Shown: positions 16,916 to 26,411 of the stretch, one piece after another
How the letters are laid out: every line of letters starts with the position of its first letter
How positions within the stretch are numbered: position 1 is the first letter of the stretch
DNA from: Flexivirga meconopsidis
Lineage (GTDB): Bacteria > Actinomycetota > Actinomycetes > Actinomycetales > Dermatophilaceae
DNA length: 64,000 nucleotides
Assembly (NCBI RefSeq): GCF_026162425.1
Contig: NZ_JAOBQJ010000002.1
Span: forward strand, 682,001 to 746,000
Reading direction: 5' to 3'
The notes under the pieces: model-generated
Database searches by the model: none
What the model was told of the DNA's origin: nothing
The model's input: only the letters and a program-made list of their open reading frames with translations
Made by a program: the position numbers and the translations under genes

Positions 16916-17281
16916 CTCGTCCTCCCCTTACTCAAATCTGATTGCACCCACCGTGGAGCCACACCGCGCTCGTGCCACACCCCGGTCGATCGGCCAATCG
17001 AAAGCCTGTGGGCCGCCTGGGCGTCGCCACAAGGCCCGCTGAATGAAGCCGCGGGAAACCCGCACGATAGGTGCTGTTCACACACTGTCACCCCGCGTCC
17101 ATGACTCGCTGAATCATGTTCCATGCCAACGGTTTTCGCGATATTCATCCGTGCCTCCGCGGCCCTCGACGGTCCGGCCTCATAGCCCGAGGCGCATGCC
17201 GTCATACCCCAACTGGTCTTGGACGTCATGTCCGCTGCGACATAACTTCGAAGCATCTTGATGCGCTTCGAAGGAGGGACG
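16916..17281. other. 366-base divergent intergenic region (phenazine operon / oxidase operon)
   Basis: This region must hold the promoters of the minus-strand phz operon and the plus-strand oxidase operon. No ORF with a ribosome binding site is seen. Two CTTCGAAG palindromes (17246-17253 and 17266-17273) lie 20 bases apart, just before the ribosome binding site of the 17282 gene, and are annotated separately. I could not identify convincing -35/-10 pairs for the phz side. Confidence 0.6.
17246..17273. promoter_or_regulatory. Paired CTTCGAAG palindromes, candidate operator
   Basis: Two identical 8-base palindromes with start-to-start spacing of 20 bases (about two helical turns) and CATCTTGATG between them, ending 9 bases before the start codon at 17282 and partly overlapping its GAAGGAGGG site. 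Such placement suits a repressor that blocks the promoter or translation start. No regulator gene is adjacent. Confidence 0.4.
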
Positions 17282-17710
17282 ATGGTCGCAGTCGACGCAG
17301 TGCCCGAAGCACGACCGTCCAGGACGACCGGAGTGCTGCTCGGTGTCGTGCGCGTGCTCGCGGTGATCCAGGTCGTCGCCGTCATGGGGCAGGCATCGTT
17401 CGCCGGACTCTTCCTCAGCGGCCGTTACGACATGCTCGGCCTGCACCAGCACGGCGCCGATCTGGTTTGGTACGGCGGCCTGCTCCAGCTGCTCGGCACC
17501 CTCGGGCTCGGCTGGTCGAGCCGCTCGTGGACCGCCGCGGGTTTCACCGCGCTGATCGTGATCGCGGAGACCGCTCAATACTTCGCCGGCGTCGCCGGCG
17601 CGCTCTACGTGCACATCCCACTCGGGGTCAGCATCGCCGTCGGGGTCGTCCTCTTCGCCGTGTGGATCTTCCGGTCGAAGCGTCGGTCCGGCTCATCGGA
17701 GCAGCCATGA
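17282..17710 (+). CDS. Small four-helix membrane protein
   Basis: 142 aa with four hydrophobic helices: LLGVVRVLAVIQVVAVMGQ, a second around YGGLLQLLGTLGLGW, a third SWTAAGFTALIVIAETAQYF, and a fourth LGVSIAVGVVLFAVWIF, ending in RSKRRSGSSEQP. ATG 17282 follows GAAGGAGGGAC. Its stop overlaps the multicopper-oxidase start (ATGA), so it is a translationally coupled partner, possibly electron-transfer or anchoring related. I do not recognise a named family. Confidence 0.8.
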   Translation: MVAVDAVPEARPSRTTGVLLGVVRVLAVIQVVAVMGQASFAGLFLSGRYDMLGLHQHGADLVWYGGLLQLLGTLGLGWSSRSWTAAGFTALIVIAETAQYFAGVAGALYVHIPLGVSIAVGVVLFAVWIFRSKRRSGSSEQP

Positions 17711-19260
17711 CCGACATATCACGCCGCATGTTCGTCGGTGGGGCCGTCGGCGCGGGCCTGACCGTCGGCGCGGGAGTCGGTCTGCCGGCAGTCATCGGCT
17801 CGGGCGGCACCGGGCACCTGGTGCGCAGTCAGCTGGAGCTGCCCGCGCCCTATCGGCTCCCGCTCCCCATCCCGCCTGTCGCTCGCCCCGTCAGCAGCGG
17901 GCCAGATCATGACAGCTACCGGCTGGTGCAGCGCGAGGCGATCGCCGAGATCCTGCCTGGCGTGCAGACCCCGATCTGGGGGTATGACGGGAGCTTCCCA
18001 GGGCCGACGATTGTCAGCCGCAGCGGTCGCCGGACCGAGGTAGAGCACGACAACCAGCTGCCCGTGCCGACGGTAGTCCATCTCCACGGAGCTCGCACTC
18101 CCGCCGAATCCGACGGATACCCAACTGATTTGGTGCTGCCCCGTAACAATTGGCCGGGCTCTGCACCAATGGGCGACCGGCTCGCCAACCTTGCCCGCGG
18201 ATCGCGGCGCTATGTGTATCCCCTGCAGCAGCCGGCTGCCACCCTCTGGTACCACGATCACCGGATGGACTTCACCGGCCCCGCCGTCTACCGCGGCCTA
18301 GCCGGGTTCCACGTGGTCACCGACGACCGCGAGCAGGGCCTCGGGCTGCCCTCCGGGGAGCGAGACCTGCCGCTGATGATCGCCGACCGCGCGTTCACCG
18401 CTGACGGGCAGTTCGCCTATCCGTCGAAGGACCCGACGCTGACCCGCACACCCGGTGTCCGGGAGACCTACATCGACGGCGTTCTCGGCGACGTCATCCT
18501 GGTCAACGGTGCGCCCTGGCCTGAGCATGCGGTCGACGCTGCACGCTATCGCCTGCGCATCCTCAACGCTTCCAATGCTCGTCGCTACGACCTCGCGTTT
18601 CGGGTCGACGGCAAACCGGTGCCGTTCGTGCAGGTCGGCGCCGACCAGGGCCTGCTCGATCGGCCGCGAGCGCATGAGCACCTCGTCATCGCCCCGGCCG
18701 AACGATTCGATGTCGTCATCGACTTCGCGAAGGTCCAAGTGGGCGCCAAGGTCGAACTGGTCAACTCTCTCGGCAGTGGCACGACCAGCCGCGTCATGCG
18801 CTTCAACGTCGCGCGCCGCGCCGCAGACGAGAGCCGGATCCCGGCTGAGCTCAGGCGGATTCAGCCACTCCGGCGCTCAGATGCCACCGTGACTCGGGAG
18901 TTTTCGTTCCGCGCCGGAAAGGTCCACGGAGGGCACGCGGGTTGGGTGATCAATGGCCGCCCCTTTACCCCGGACTACTTCGCCGCGGAGCCAAGACTGG
19001 GAGCGGTCGAGATCTGGCGCTTCATCACCGACTTGCACCACCCGATCCACCTGCACCAGGTGGGCTTCCAGGTGCTGTCCCGGGGCGGCAAGGAGCCGGG
19101 AGTATTCGACACCGGTGTGAAGGACACCATCGACCTCCGGCCCGGCGAAGCCGCCGAAGTCATCACCCGGTTCGACGCATACCGAGGGCGATTCGTCTTC
19201 CATTGCCACAACTCCGAGCACGAAGACATGGCCATGATGGCCAACTTCCGAGTGATCTGA
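17707..19260 (+). CDS. Tat-exported multicopper oxidase
   Basis: 517 aa three-domain multicopper oxidase (CotA/CueO/bilirubin-oxidase/phenoxazinone-synthase group). The N-terminus ISRRMFVGGAVGAG is a twin-arginine signal, fitting copper enzymes exported folded. Copper-binding motifs appear in order: VVHLHGARTPAESDG, TLWYHDHRMDFTG, HHPIHLHQVGFQVL and FVFHCHNSEHEDMAMM (T1/T2/T3 ligands with axial Met). FPGPTIV and GLAGFHVV are also family-typical. It should oxidise phenols, aminophenols or Cu(I) at the cell surface with reduction of oxygen to water. It is coupled to the upstream membrane protein and 28 bases before the flavoprotein gene. The native substrate is unknown. Confidence 0.92.
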   Translation: MTDISRRMFVGGAVGAGLTVGAGVGLPAVIGSGGTGHLVRSQLELPAPYRLPLPIPPVARPVSSGPDHDSYRLVQREAIAEILPGVQTPIWGYDGSFPGPTIVSRSGRRTEVEHDNQLPVPTVVHLHGARTPAESDGYPTDLVLPRNNWPGSAPMGDRLANLARGSRRYVYPLQQPAATLWYHDHRMDFTGPAVYRGLAGFHVVTDDREQGLGLPSGERDLPLMIADRAFTADGQFAYPSKDPTLTRTPGVRETYIDGVLGDVILVNGAPWPEHAVDAARYRLRILNASNARRYDLAFRVDGKPVPFVQVGADQGLLDRPRAHEHLVIAPAERFDVVIDFAKVQVGAKVELVNSLGSGTTSRVMRFNVARRAADESRIPAELRRIQPLRRSDATVTREFSFRAGKVHGGHAGWVINGRPFTPDYFAAEPRLGAVEIWRFITDLHHPIHLHQVGFQVLSRGGKEPGVFDTGVKDTIDLRPGEAAEVITRFDAYRGRFVFHCHNSEHEDMAMMANFRVI

Positions 19261-19288
19261 TCAGCAACTCTCAACGAAAGGCAGATCC

Positions 19289-20524
19289 ATGCCCAGCACA
19301 ATCGCGATCGTCGGCGCCAGCCTCGCCGGTGCACACGCCGCCAGTGCGTTGCGCGACCGTGGTCACGACGGCGCCATCGTTCTCGTCGGCGCAGAGAAGC
19401 ACCTGCCGTATCAGCGGCCGGGTCTGTCCAAGGGATACCTCCTGGGCAAGGACGGACCCGAAGAGCTGCTCGTACACCCGGAGGATCGCTACCGGGAGTT
19501 GGACGTCGACCTCCGTCTCGGCACGCGGGTGACCGCCGTCGACACCGCGTCGCGACGACTGGCCGTGGACGACGGCGACGACATCGTCTACGACCAGTTG
19601 CTCATCGCGACGGGCGCTCGGCCACGCACGCCTGCCCTGCCCGGGATCGACCTTGACGGCGTGCACTACCTCCGCACGATCGACGACTCCGATGCGCTTC
19701 GGGCACGCCTCGCACCCGGGGTGCACCTGACCATCGTCGGTGCGGGCTGGGTGGGTTCGGAGGTCGCGGCCACGGCGCGTTCCCTCGGCGCCGAGGTGAC
19801 TGTGCTCGATCCACTCACGGCTCCGCTCGAGTCCGTCCTGGGCGCCGAACTCGGCCGGGCGTTCGGCGTTCGGCACACGGACAACGGAGTGGACTTGCGC
19901 GCCGGTCGGCTCGTCACCGGCATCGACGGCAAAGGTGGCCGCGTCACGGGGGTTCGCACCGACGGTGGCGACGTCATCGACACCGATCTGGTGTTGATCG
20001 CCGTAGGCGCCGAGCCCAATACCGAGCTCGCCCAACGCGCGGGCATCCGCGTCGACCGTGGAGTCCTGGTCGACGACCAGCTACGCACCAGCGCACCCGA
20101 GGTGTATGCCGCAGGTGACGTCGTGAGGGCGGATCATCCTCGCTATGTGGAGGCCATTCGGGTCGAGCACTGGGACAACGCAATGCAGCAGGGTGGTTTC
20201 GCCGGCTCGTCGATGCTGGGCGCGGACGGCGTCTACGAGCGAGTGCCCTACTTCTTCTCTACCCAGTACGACGTGACCATCGAAGTCACCGGTCGGCCCG
20301 ACGCGGCGCACCGGCTGGTCGTGCGGGGTGACCCAACCGGCAGCAGTTTCATGGCGTTCTGGTTGCAGGACAACGTGATTGAGGCCGGCCTCAACGCAAA
20401 CTCCTGGGGCGCCGCCGACTCCATCCGCAGCCTGATCGAGAGCCGTGCTCAGGTCGATGCAGCAGCCTTGGCCGACGAGTCCGTGCCGCTGGACGAGCTC
20501 GGGCAACAACTCACGACACGGTGA
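19289..20524 (+). CDS. FAD/NAD(P)H-dependent ferredoxin reductase-type oxidoreductase
   Basis: 411 aa rubredoxin/ferredoxin reductase family flavoprotein. N-terminal FAD site IAIVGASLAGAHAASALRDRG, YQRPGLSKGYLLG, then the NAD-binding site LTIVGAGWVGSEVAATARSLG, the second FAD motif EVYAAGDVVRADHP, and the C-terminal reductase domain (about 330-411). Such proteins pass electrons from NADH to a ferredoxin for P450s or oxygenases. No ferredoxin gene is nearby; the P450 at 53.3 kb is far away. It probably belongs to the oxidase operon, and its 3' end overlaps the convergent molybdopterin gene by 14 bases. Confidence 0.9.
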   Translation: MPSTIAIVGASLAGAHAASALRDRGHDGAIVLVGAEKHLPYQRPGLSKGYLLGKDGPEELLVHPEDRYRELDVDLRLGTRVTAVDTASRRLAVDDGDDIVYDQLLIATGARPRTPALPGIDLDGVHYLRTIDDSDALRARLAPGVHLTIVGAGWVGSEVAATARSLGAEVTVLDPLTAPLESVLGAELGRAFGVRHTDNGVDLRAGRLVTGIDGKGGRVTGVRTDGGDVIDTDLVLIAVGAEPNTELAQRAGIRVDRGVLVDDQLRTSAPEVYAAGDVVRADHPRYVEAIRVEHWDNAMQQGGFAGSSMLGADGVYERVPYFFSTQYDVTIEVTGRPDAAHRLVVRGDPTGSSFMAFWLQDNVIEAGLNANSWGAADSIRSLIESRAQVDAAALADESVPLDELGQQLTTR

Positions 20525-22073
20525 CCGACACCGAGTGATAACCACTCGACCCGTCGGGCGCCGGCGGCGCGACGACCGCACTCTGCACCTGGCCGGCAGC
20601 GTCGATCGCGCGGACGGTCAGCGTGTGGTGCCCGGGCGTCGCAGGCCACTCGTAGACCCACTGCCGCCACACGTCGGCACCGGCGGACGTGCCGAGCCGG
20701 GCGTCCTGCCAGTCGCCGGAATCGACTCGCACCTGGACCTTTTCGATGCCGGTGTGCTGGTGCCAGGCGACGCCCGCGACCGCGACGGTGCCGGCTTTCA
20801 GCTTCGCTCCATTGCGCGGCACGTCGATGCGGGACGAGGTCTTCACCGGCCCCTTCGCGGACCAGCCGCGCGGTGTCCAGTAGCCCATGTCCTTGGCGTA
20901 GGTCGTCACCTTGAGCTCGGTGAGCCACTTGGTCGCGCTGACGTAGCCGTACAGCCCGGGCACCACCAGCCGCACCGGGAACCCGTGCTCAGCCGGCAGC
21001 GCCTCGCCGTTCATCGCGACGGCGAGCAGCGCGTTGCGATCGTCGGTCAGCGCCTCCACCGGGGTGCCCGCGGTGAAGCCGTCGACGCTGCGCGACAGGA
21101 CCATGTCGGCACCGGACTGGATGCCCGCTTCGGCGAGCAACTCACGCACCGGCCACCCGGTCCAGATCGCGTTGCCGTTGAGGCTTCCACCCACTTCGTT
21201 CGACACGCACATCAACGTGACCATGGCTTGCTGCATCGGCTTGGAAAGCAAAGTCTGCCAGTCCATTTCGATTTCGCGGTCGACCATCCCGGTCACCCGG
21301 AGCCGCCACCCGGCGGGGTCGACCTGTGGCACGGTGAGCGCGGTGTCGATGCGGTAGAACTCGCCGTTGGGCACCACGAACGGTGTCACCCCTGACACGC
21401 CGACACTCGCCCCCGCCGGGATCGTCACCGGCCGTCCGACCCGCGGCACCCGGAACGCCCGCCGTGCGTCCTGCACCGCACGGGCACCGGTGCTCCACGC
21501 CCTGCCGGCGATGCCGAGCAGGACCGCGCCGGCCGCGGCTCCCCCGGCCAGCAGCACGGCCCGGCGCCGGTCGAGCGTGACAAGGCGCTCGTCGGAAGCG
21601 TTGGGCACTAGTAGATTTCGCCGCCACTGAAAGAGCACGCCTAGACCGGTGACCGCGCCGACGAGCAGCGGTAGGACGTCGAGCGCCCCGGCGTGCGGCC
21701 GGGACGTCACCGCCGCGGCGGCCACCGCCACGAGCACAACGAAGAGCACGAGTGCGGTGGTGAATCGGGTCCGCGCCAACCAGCCGATGAGCAGACTCAG
21801 CAGCACCAGCACGACCGCGATGCCGCCGAGCAGCACCTGCTTGTCATGAGTGCCGAAATTGTCGACGGCGAAGGTCTTCAGCCAGGGCGGTGTTCGGTCG
21901 ATGAACGCGCCGCCCACCGCGAGCACCGGTGACGGAGTCCCGTTGCTCCAGCCCATGCGCAGCACGACACCGGCCAGGAATTCGGCGAGCCCGACCGTGA
22001 CGACACCCGCGAGCAGGCCGCCGAGCGGTGCAAGCGCCCACGACGGCTTGGTGGTCGGTGCCTTCTGGTGCAT
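20511..22073 (-). CDS. Membrane-anchored molybdopterin oxidoreductase (sulfite oxidase-like)
   Basis: 520 aa. Residues 1-200 hold about five transmembrane helices (for example LGGLLAGVVTVGLAEFLAGVVL and VLLGGIAVVLVLLSLLIGWLA). From about 230 follows a sulfite-oxidase-type Mo-cofactor domain: FYRIDTALTVPQVDP, the molybdenum-ligand Cys in TLMCVSNEVGGSLNGNA, and LPAEHGFPVRLVVPGLYG. The C-terminal Mo-dimerisation Ig-like domain ends near VVAPPAPDGSSGYHSVSV. It acts at the outer face of the membrane, but the substrate is not predictable. It is followed by nothing obvious in its operon and faces the reductase gene. Confidence 0.9.
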   Translation of the reverse strand: MHQKAPTTKPSWALAPLGGLLAGVVTVGLAEFLAGVVLRMGWSNGTPSPVLAVGGAFIDRTPPWLKTFAVDNFGTHDKQVLLGGIAVVLVLLSLLIGWLARTRFTTALVLFVVLVAVAAAAVTSRPHAGALDVLPLLVGAVTGLGVLFQWRRNLLVPNASDERLVTLDRRRAVLLAGGAAAGAVLLGIAGRAWSTGARAVQDARRAFRVPRVGRPVTIPAGASVGVSGVTPFVVPNGEFYRIDTALTVPQVDPAGWRLRVTGMVDREIEMDWQTLLSKPMQQAMVTLMCVSNEVGGSLNGNAIWTGWPVRELLAEAGIQSGADMVLSRSVDGFTAGTPVEALTDDRNALLAVAMNGEALPAEHGFPVRLVVPGLYGYVSATKWLTELKVTTYAKDMGYWTPRGWSAKGPVKTSSRIDVPRNGAKLKAGTVAVAGVAWHQHTGIEKVQVRVDSGDWQDARLGTSAGADVWRQWVYEWPATPGHHTLTVRAIDAAGQVQSAVVAPPAPDGSSGYHSVSVTVS

Positions 22074-22107
22074 GGCCCGATCGTGTCACGCATTCCTGGC
22101 ACCTGAC

Positions 22108-22734
22108 TCAGGAAGCAGTCAGCACCTCGGCCAGATCGGCCCGCAGCGCCTGCAGCGCCTTGGCGCGGTGCGAGATCGCGTTCTTCTCCTGTGCATCCAG
22201 CTCGGCGAGGGTGCGGCCGTCGGGCAGTTCGAAGATCGGGTCGTAACCGAAACCACCCGCGCCGCGCTGGTCGCGGGTCAGTCGCCCGTGCAACTCGCCG
22301 AAGCGCACCCGCTGCGTGCCGTCCGGCAGGGCGAGTACGACGCAGCACGCGAAGTGCGCGGCGAGTCGCTCGGCGTCGACGTCGCCGGTCTGCGCCAGCA
22401 GGAGGTCGATGTTCGCCTGGTCCGCGCCGTGCGCGCCCGACCAGCGCGCCGAGAAGACACCGGGGCAGCCGCCGAGCACATCGACGGCAAGACCTGAATC
22501 GTCAGCGATCGCAGGCAGTCCCGTCGCCTTTGCGACCGCGTGCGCCTTGAGCGCGGCGTTCTCCTCGAAGGTCACGCCGGTCTCGACGACGTCGTCCACG
22601 CCCTCGAACGACGCGACCGACACGACCTCGACCCCGGCGAGTTCGGGCACCGAGGCGACGATCGCCTGCATCTCGCGCAGCTTGCCCGCGTTGCGGGTGG
22701 CGAGCACGACCTCCCTCACGTCGAGGTCATTCAC
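22108..22734 (-). CDS. rdgB: XTP/dITP pyrophosphatase (RdgB/HAM1)
   Basis: 208 aa nucleotide-pool cleaning enzyme that hydrolyses XTP, ITP and dITP to monophosphates. Markers: [17 protein letters not shown] at the N-terminus, [27 protein letters not shown] (catalytic acidic loop) and [22 protein letters not shown] 22734 overlaps the rph stop (GTGA), the conserved rph-rdgB pair of many actinobacteria. Confidence 0.95.
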   Translation of the reverse strand: MNDLDVREVVLATRNAGKLREMQAIVASVPELAGVEVVSVASFEGVDDVVETGVTFEENAALKAHAVAKATGLPAIADDSGLAVDVLGGCPGVFSARWSGAHGADQANIDLLLAQTGDVDAERLAAHFACCVVLALPDGTQRVRFGELHGRLTRDQRGAGGFGYDPIFELPDGRTLAELDAQEKNAISHRAKALQALRADLAEVLTAS

Positions 22735-23492
22735 TGGAGGCGCTCCCGCGCGGGCGCGTCGAGCGCGGCCCGCTGCAGCGTGGTCAGCTCGGCGATGCCC
22801 TTCTCGGCGAGGCCGAGCAGGGCGTCGAGTTCGGCGCGGTCGAACGGCGCACCCTCGGCGGTGCCCTGCACCTCGACGAAGCCGCCCCCGCCGGTCATCA
22901 CGACGTTCATGTCGGTCTCGGCGGTGGAGTCCTCGGGGTAATCGAGATCGAGCACCGGTGTGCCCTTGACGATCCCGACGCTCACCGCCGCGACCGACCC
23001 GGTCAGCGGCTGTGCCTTGGCGGCGATCAGGCCACGCTTGCGAGCGTCCTCGACGGCGTCGGCGAGCGCGACATACGCTCCGGTGATCGACGCGGTGCGG
23101 GTGCCCCCGTCAGCTTGCAGCACGTCGCAGTCGACCACGATGGTGTTCTCCCCCAACGCATTCAGGTCGATGATGGCGCGCAGCGACCGTCCGATCAGCC
23201 GGGAGATCTCGTGGGTGCGGCCGCCGACCTTGCCCTTGCGGGCCTCACGGTCGGAGCGGGTGTTGGTCGAGCGCGGCAGCATCTCGTATTCGGAGGTGAC
23301 CCAGCCGCGGCCCTGGCCCTTCATCCACCGCGGCACGCCCTCGGTGAAGGACGCCGCGACCAGCACCCGGGTGCGCCCGAACTCGATCAGCACGCTGCCC
23401 TCGGCGTGGTCCAGCCAGTTGCGGGTGATCCGCACCTCGCGCAGTTGGTCGGGGGTGCGTCCGTCGTGCCGGGCTGCGTCGTTCTCGCTCAT
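22731..23492 (-). CDS. rph: Ribonuclease PH
   Basis: 253 aa phosphorolytic 3'-5' exoribonuclease that trims tRNA 3' ends. Characteristic segments: [64 protein letters not shown] and [23 protein letters not shown]. Length is normal. It is translationally coupled to rdgB, and together with murI and the MBL hydrolase forms a housekeeping neighbourhood common in actinobacteria. Confidence 0.97.
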   Translation of the reverse strand: MSENDAARHDGRTPDQLREVRITRNWLDHAEGSVLIEFGRTRVLVAASFTEGVPRWMKGQGRGWVTSEYEMLPRSTNTRSDREARKGKVGGRTHEISRLIGRSLRAIIDLNALGENTIVVDCDVLQADGGTRTASITGAYVALADAVEDARKRGLIAAKAQPLTGSVAAVSVGIVKGTPVLDLDYPEDSTAETDMNVVMTGGGGFVEVQGTAEGAPFDRAELDALLGLAEKGIAELTTLQRAALDAPARERLQ

Positions 23493-23567
23493 GCCGACCA
23501 GGGTAGAGAGGTCGGCCGCCGCAAAATGCGCTGGGCCGCGAGGGCGAGCGTCGTTACCGTGCTCGGC

Positions 23568-23924
23568 ATGACCGCGATCGAGACCGTCCGGACCCGCCTT
23601 CGAACCGACCTGCGGCAGGCGATGCGCGATCGCGACTCCGACCGGGCCTGCACACTGCGCGGTGCCCTCGCCGCCCTCGACAACGCCGAAGCGGTGCCGA
23701 CCGACGCCAGGGCCGGTGCGATCGAGCAGGCCTCCGTGGGCGCGGGCAGCACCGAGGCGGTGAGGCGTGAGTTGGGCACGGACGACATCCGCGCGATCTT
23801 TCAGGCCGAGATCAGCGAACGTCGTTCGGCCGCAACCGATTACGAGTCAGCCGCACCCGACCACGCGGCGGCGCTGCGTGCCGAGGCCGAGACGCTCTCG
23901 GCATACCTGTCAGATCTCGTATGA
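23568..23924 (+). CDS. GatB/YqeY-domain protein
   Basis: 118 aa helical protein of the YqeY family (related to the tail domain of GatB): [51 protein letters not shown]. The ATG at 23568 gives the family N-terminus; the frame is open further upstream only as a shadow of rph. The role is uncertain; YqeY proteins bind or influence tRNA-related processes by analogy. It converges with the MBL hydrolase (15-base overlap). Confidence 0.8.
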   Translation: MTAIETVRTRLRTDLRQAMRDRDSDRACTLRGALAALDNAEAVPTDARAGAIEQASVGAGSTEAVRRELGTDDIRAIFQAEISERRSAATDYESAAPDHAAALRAEAETLSAYLSDLV

Positions 23925-24695
23925 CGTGAGCGGCTGCGCGAGCTCGACATCGCCCGGCCAGACGGCCGCGGCCTGGTCGTGGCAGCACTGCGGGTCGTTC
24001 CACGGTGGGATGTGCGTGAGCATGAGTCGTTTGACGCCCCCGGCGGTCACGGCCGCCTCGGCGGCGCGGCGTCCGGTCAGGTGCACTCCGACGACCTCGT
24101 CGTCGCGGCCCTCGCAGAATGCCGAGTCCATCAGCGCCACATCGGCACCCGCGAGCAACGGTGTCAGCGCAGGAGTGCTGTCGGTGTCGCCGGTGTAGGC
24201 CAGGACCGCGTCGTCCGCCTCGACGCGCAGCCCGAATGCGGTCACCGGGTGGTTGACCCGGTAGGAGGTGACGGTGAACGGCCCGACCTCGAAGGAGCCG
24301 CCGTCGACCAGGTCACGGAAGTCGAACTCCGGCCGCAACAGGTCGGGGTCCTCGGCCTCCTCGTCGGTGACGCCGGCCGCGCGCGCCGCGCGCAGGTCGG
24401 TGCCGGGCGGGCCCCAGACCGGCACGGTGAGGGGCTCGTCGGACTGCGGGTGGTAGCGGTAGATCACGTGCAGCCCCGACAGGTCCGCGCAGTGGTCCGG
24501 GTGCAGGTGCGAGATCACGATCGCGTCGAGCGCGGCCGGGTCCAGGAAGCGCTGCAGCACCCCGAGGGCGCCGTTGCCGAAGTCGAGCAGGAGGTTCCAG
24601 TCACGTCCCTCGTGCTCGGCCTGGATCAGATAGCACGAAGCGGGTGACTCGGGGCCGGCGAACGAGCCGGAGCAACCGACGACGGTCAACTTCAT
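23910..24695 (-). CDS. MBL-fold metallohydrolase (RNase Z-like)
   Basis: 261 aa metallo-beta-lactamase-fold hydrolase. The metal-binding HxHxDH motif is in [16 protein letters not shown], with further ligands in [13 protein letters not shown] and [35 protein letters not shown] is typical of the RNase Z/cyclic-phosphodiesterase-like group in actinobacteria. ATG 24695 overlaps the murI stop (ATGA). The substrate is unknown. Confidence 0.88.
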   Translation of the reverse strand: MKLTVVGCSGSFAGPESPASCYLIQAEHEGRDWNLLLDFGNGALGVLQRFLDPAALDAIVISHLHPDHCADLSGLHVIYRYHPQSDEPLTVPVWGPPGTDLRAARAAGVTDEEAEDPDLLRPEFDFRDLVDGGSFEVGPFTVTSYRVNHPVTAFGLRVEADDAVLAYTGDTDSTPALTPLLAGADVALMDSAFCEGRDDEVVGVHLTGRRAAEAAVTAGGVKRLMLTHIPPWNDPQCCHDQAAAVWPGDVELAQPLTSYEI

Positions 24696-25525
24696 GACGC
24701 TCCCGCCTCGACCCCGACGTGATGGAAGTTGTTCCGGAAGACGTGATCGAACTCCGGACCGAGCCCGAGGAATCTCCTTGACAGCTTTCGGAATTCGTCG
24801 GTGTCACCGGTGGTCGTGAAGGAATGCCCGGGCGGCGGCAGGGCGTCGTCGCGCAACATGTCACCGTCGGCGAGCACGCGGTAGACGTCCTTGGCGGTCT
24901 CCTCCGCCGAGGACACCAGCGTCACCCCGTCGCCCATCACGTAGGAGATGACGCCGGTGAGCAGCGGGTAGTGCGTGCAGCCCAGCACGAGGGTGTCGAT
25001 CTGGTCGCGCTGCAGTGGCTCCAGATAGGCGCGGGCGCACTCGATGAGTTCGGGACCGGCGGTGATCCCGGCCTCGACGAACTCCACGAAACGCGGGCAC
25101 GGCACGCTCGCCACCTGCAGGTCGGGCGCGGCGGCGAAGGCGTCGATGTAGGCGCCGGACTGATGCGTGCCGCGGGTGGAGATCACGCCCACCCGTGCGT
25201 TGCGGGTGGCCCGCACCGCACGCCGCACCGCGGGCCGGATCACCTCGACGACCGGCACGTCATACCGCTCACGCGCGTCGTGCAACACCGCCGCCGACGC
25301 GGTGTTGCACGCGATGACAAGGGCCTTGACGCCGTGCGCGACCAGCCGGTCGAGGCATTCCAGGGCATAGGCGCGGGCCTGCCCGATCGGCCGCGGGCCG
25401 TATGGCGCCCGCGCGGTGTCCCCGAGGTAGGCGATCGACTCGTGCGGGAGCTGATCGAGCACTGCGCGAGCGACGGTCAGACCGCCGTACCCGCTGTCGA
25501 AGATCCCGATCGGCGCGTCAGACAC
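24692..25525 (-). CDS. murI: Glutamate racemase
   Basis: 277 aa cofactor-independent racemase giving D-glutamate for peptidoglycan. [22 protein letters not shown] begins the protein. The two catalytic cysteines are in [13 protein letters not shown] and [14 protein letters not shown], and [13 protein letters not shown] is family-typical. GTG 25525 gives the standard N-terminus ([11 protein letters not shown]). It is coupled to the MBL hydrolase downstream. Confidence 0.95.
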   Translation of the reverse strand: MSDAPIGIFDSGYGGLTVARAVLDQLPHESIAYLGDTARAPYGPRPIGQARAYALECLDRLVAHGVKALVIACNTASAAVLHDARERYDVPVVEVIRPAVRRAVRATRNARVGVISTRGTHQSGAYIDAFAAAPDLQVASVPCPRFVEFVEAGITAGPELIECARAYLEPLQRDQIDTLVLGCTHYPLLTGVISYVMGDGVTLVSSAEETAKDVYRVLADGDMLRDDALPPPGHSFTTTGDTDEFRKLSRRFLGLGPEFDHVFRNNFHHVGVEAGAS

Positions 25526-25593
25526 GATGTCCAGGGTAAAACGTCGGCGACGCACGGATGACCATTCGGCGCGTCACGCCGATCACACCGCAG

Positions 25594-26373
25594 TCACTCG
25601 TCGTCGTGGCGCACGAAGATGTTGTCGAGCACGCCGATGTCGCTCACCTCGACCTCGACCCGTTGACCCGGCTCGACCGGGCCGACGCCCTCGGGCGTGC
25701 CGGTGAGGATCACGTCACCGGGCAGCAGGGTGAATGCGTGCGACGCGTAGGAGATCAGCGTCGGGATGTCGAAGATCAGGTCGGCGGTGGTGCCGTCCTG
25801 CACGGTCTCGCCGGCGACGCGGGTCCGCACCCGCTGCGCGCCCGGGTCCAGGTCGGTCTCGATCCACGGCCCGAGCGGGCAAAAGGTGTCAAAGCCCTTC
25901 GCGCGGGCCCACTGCCCGTCCGGCTTCTGCAGGTCGCGCGCGGTGACGTCGTTGGCACAGGTGTAGCCGAAGATCGCGGTGCGCGCCTCGTCCGGGCTGA
26001 CGTCCTTGCAGAGCCGGCCGATGACCACGGCGAGCTCGCCCTCGTAGTCGACCCGCTGCGATTGCGGCGGCATCACCACCGGGTCACCGGGGCCGACCAC
26101 CGCGGTGTTGGGGATGAGGAACATCAGCGGCTGTTTCGGCACCTCGTTGCCGAGCTCGGCCGCGTGCTCGGCGTAGTTGCGGCCGATGCCGATGATCTTC
26201 GACCGCGGGATGACCGGCGCGAGCAGCCGCACCTGCTCGACCGTCGTGGTGACTCCGGTCAGCTCGATCTTGGTGTAGAGCGGGTCACCGCTGATCTGGG
26301 CGATCTTCTCCCCCGCCCCGTCGACCAGCCCGTATGTCGGATCGTCTCCCGTGGTGTATCTCGCGATGCGCAC
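25594..26373 (-). CDS. Fumarylacetoacetate hydrolase-family protein
   Basis: 259 aa FAH-fold enzyme. Metal-binding and catalytic regions: IGIGRNYAEHAAELG, VDYEGELAVVIGR, GYTCANDVTARDLQ, KGFDTFCPLGPWIETDLD, GDVILTGTPEGVGPVEPGQ. Members hydrolyse or decarboxylate acylpyruvates and 2-oxo-diacids (for example in aromatic or homoprotocatechuate catabolism, or oxaloacetate decarboxylation). It stands alone between murI and the SGNH hydrolase with no catabolic partners, so the substrate is open. Confidence 0.88.
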   Translation of the reverse strand: MRIARYTTGDDPTYGLVDGAGEKIAQISGDPLYTKIELTGVTTTVEQVRLLAPVIPRSKIIGIGRNYAEHAAELGNEVPKQPLMFLIPNTAVVGPGDPVVMPPQSQRVDYEGELAVVIGRLCKDVSPDEARTAIFGYTCANDVTARDLQKPDGQWARAKGFDTFCPLGPWIETDLDPGAQRVRTRVAGETVQDGTTADLIFDIPTLISYASHAFTLLPGDVILTGTPEGVGPVEPGQRVEVEVSDIGVLDNIFVRHDDE

Positions 26374-26411
26374 CGGACAACCCTAGTGCGTATGACGGGA
26401 GTCGCGATGCC

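Noticed and set aside
8856-17281. A mobile element carrying the phenazine genes
   Set aside because: No integrase, transposase, terminal repeats or tRNA boundary were found at either edge; transfer is suggested only by composition.
17116-19260. 714-codon version of the multicopper oxidase
   Set aside because: The first 197 residues are Arg/Pro-rich and overlap the small membrane-protein gene; the Tat signal begins at 17707.
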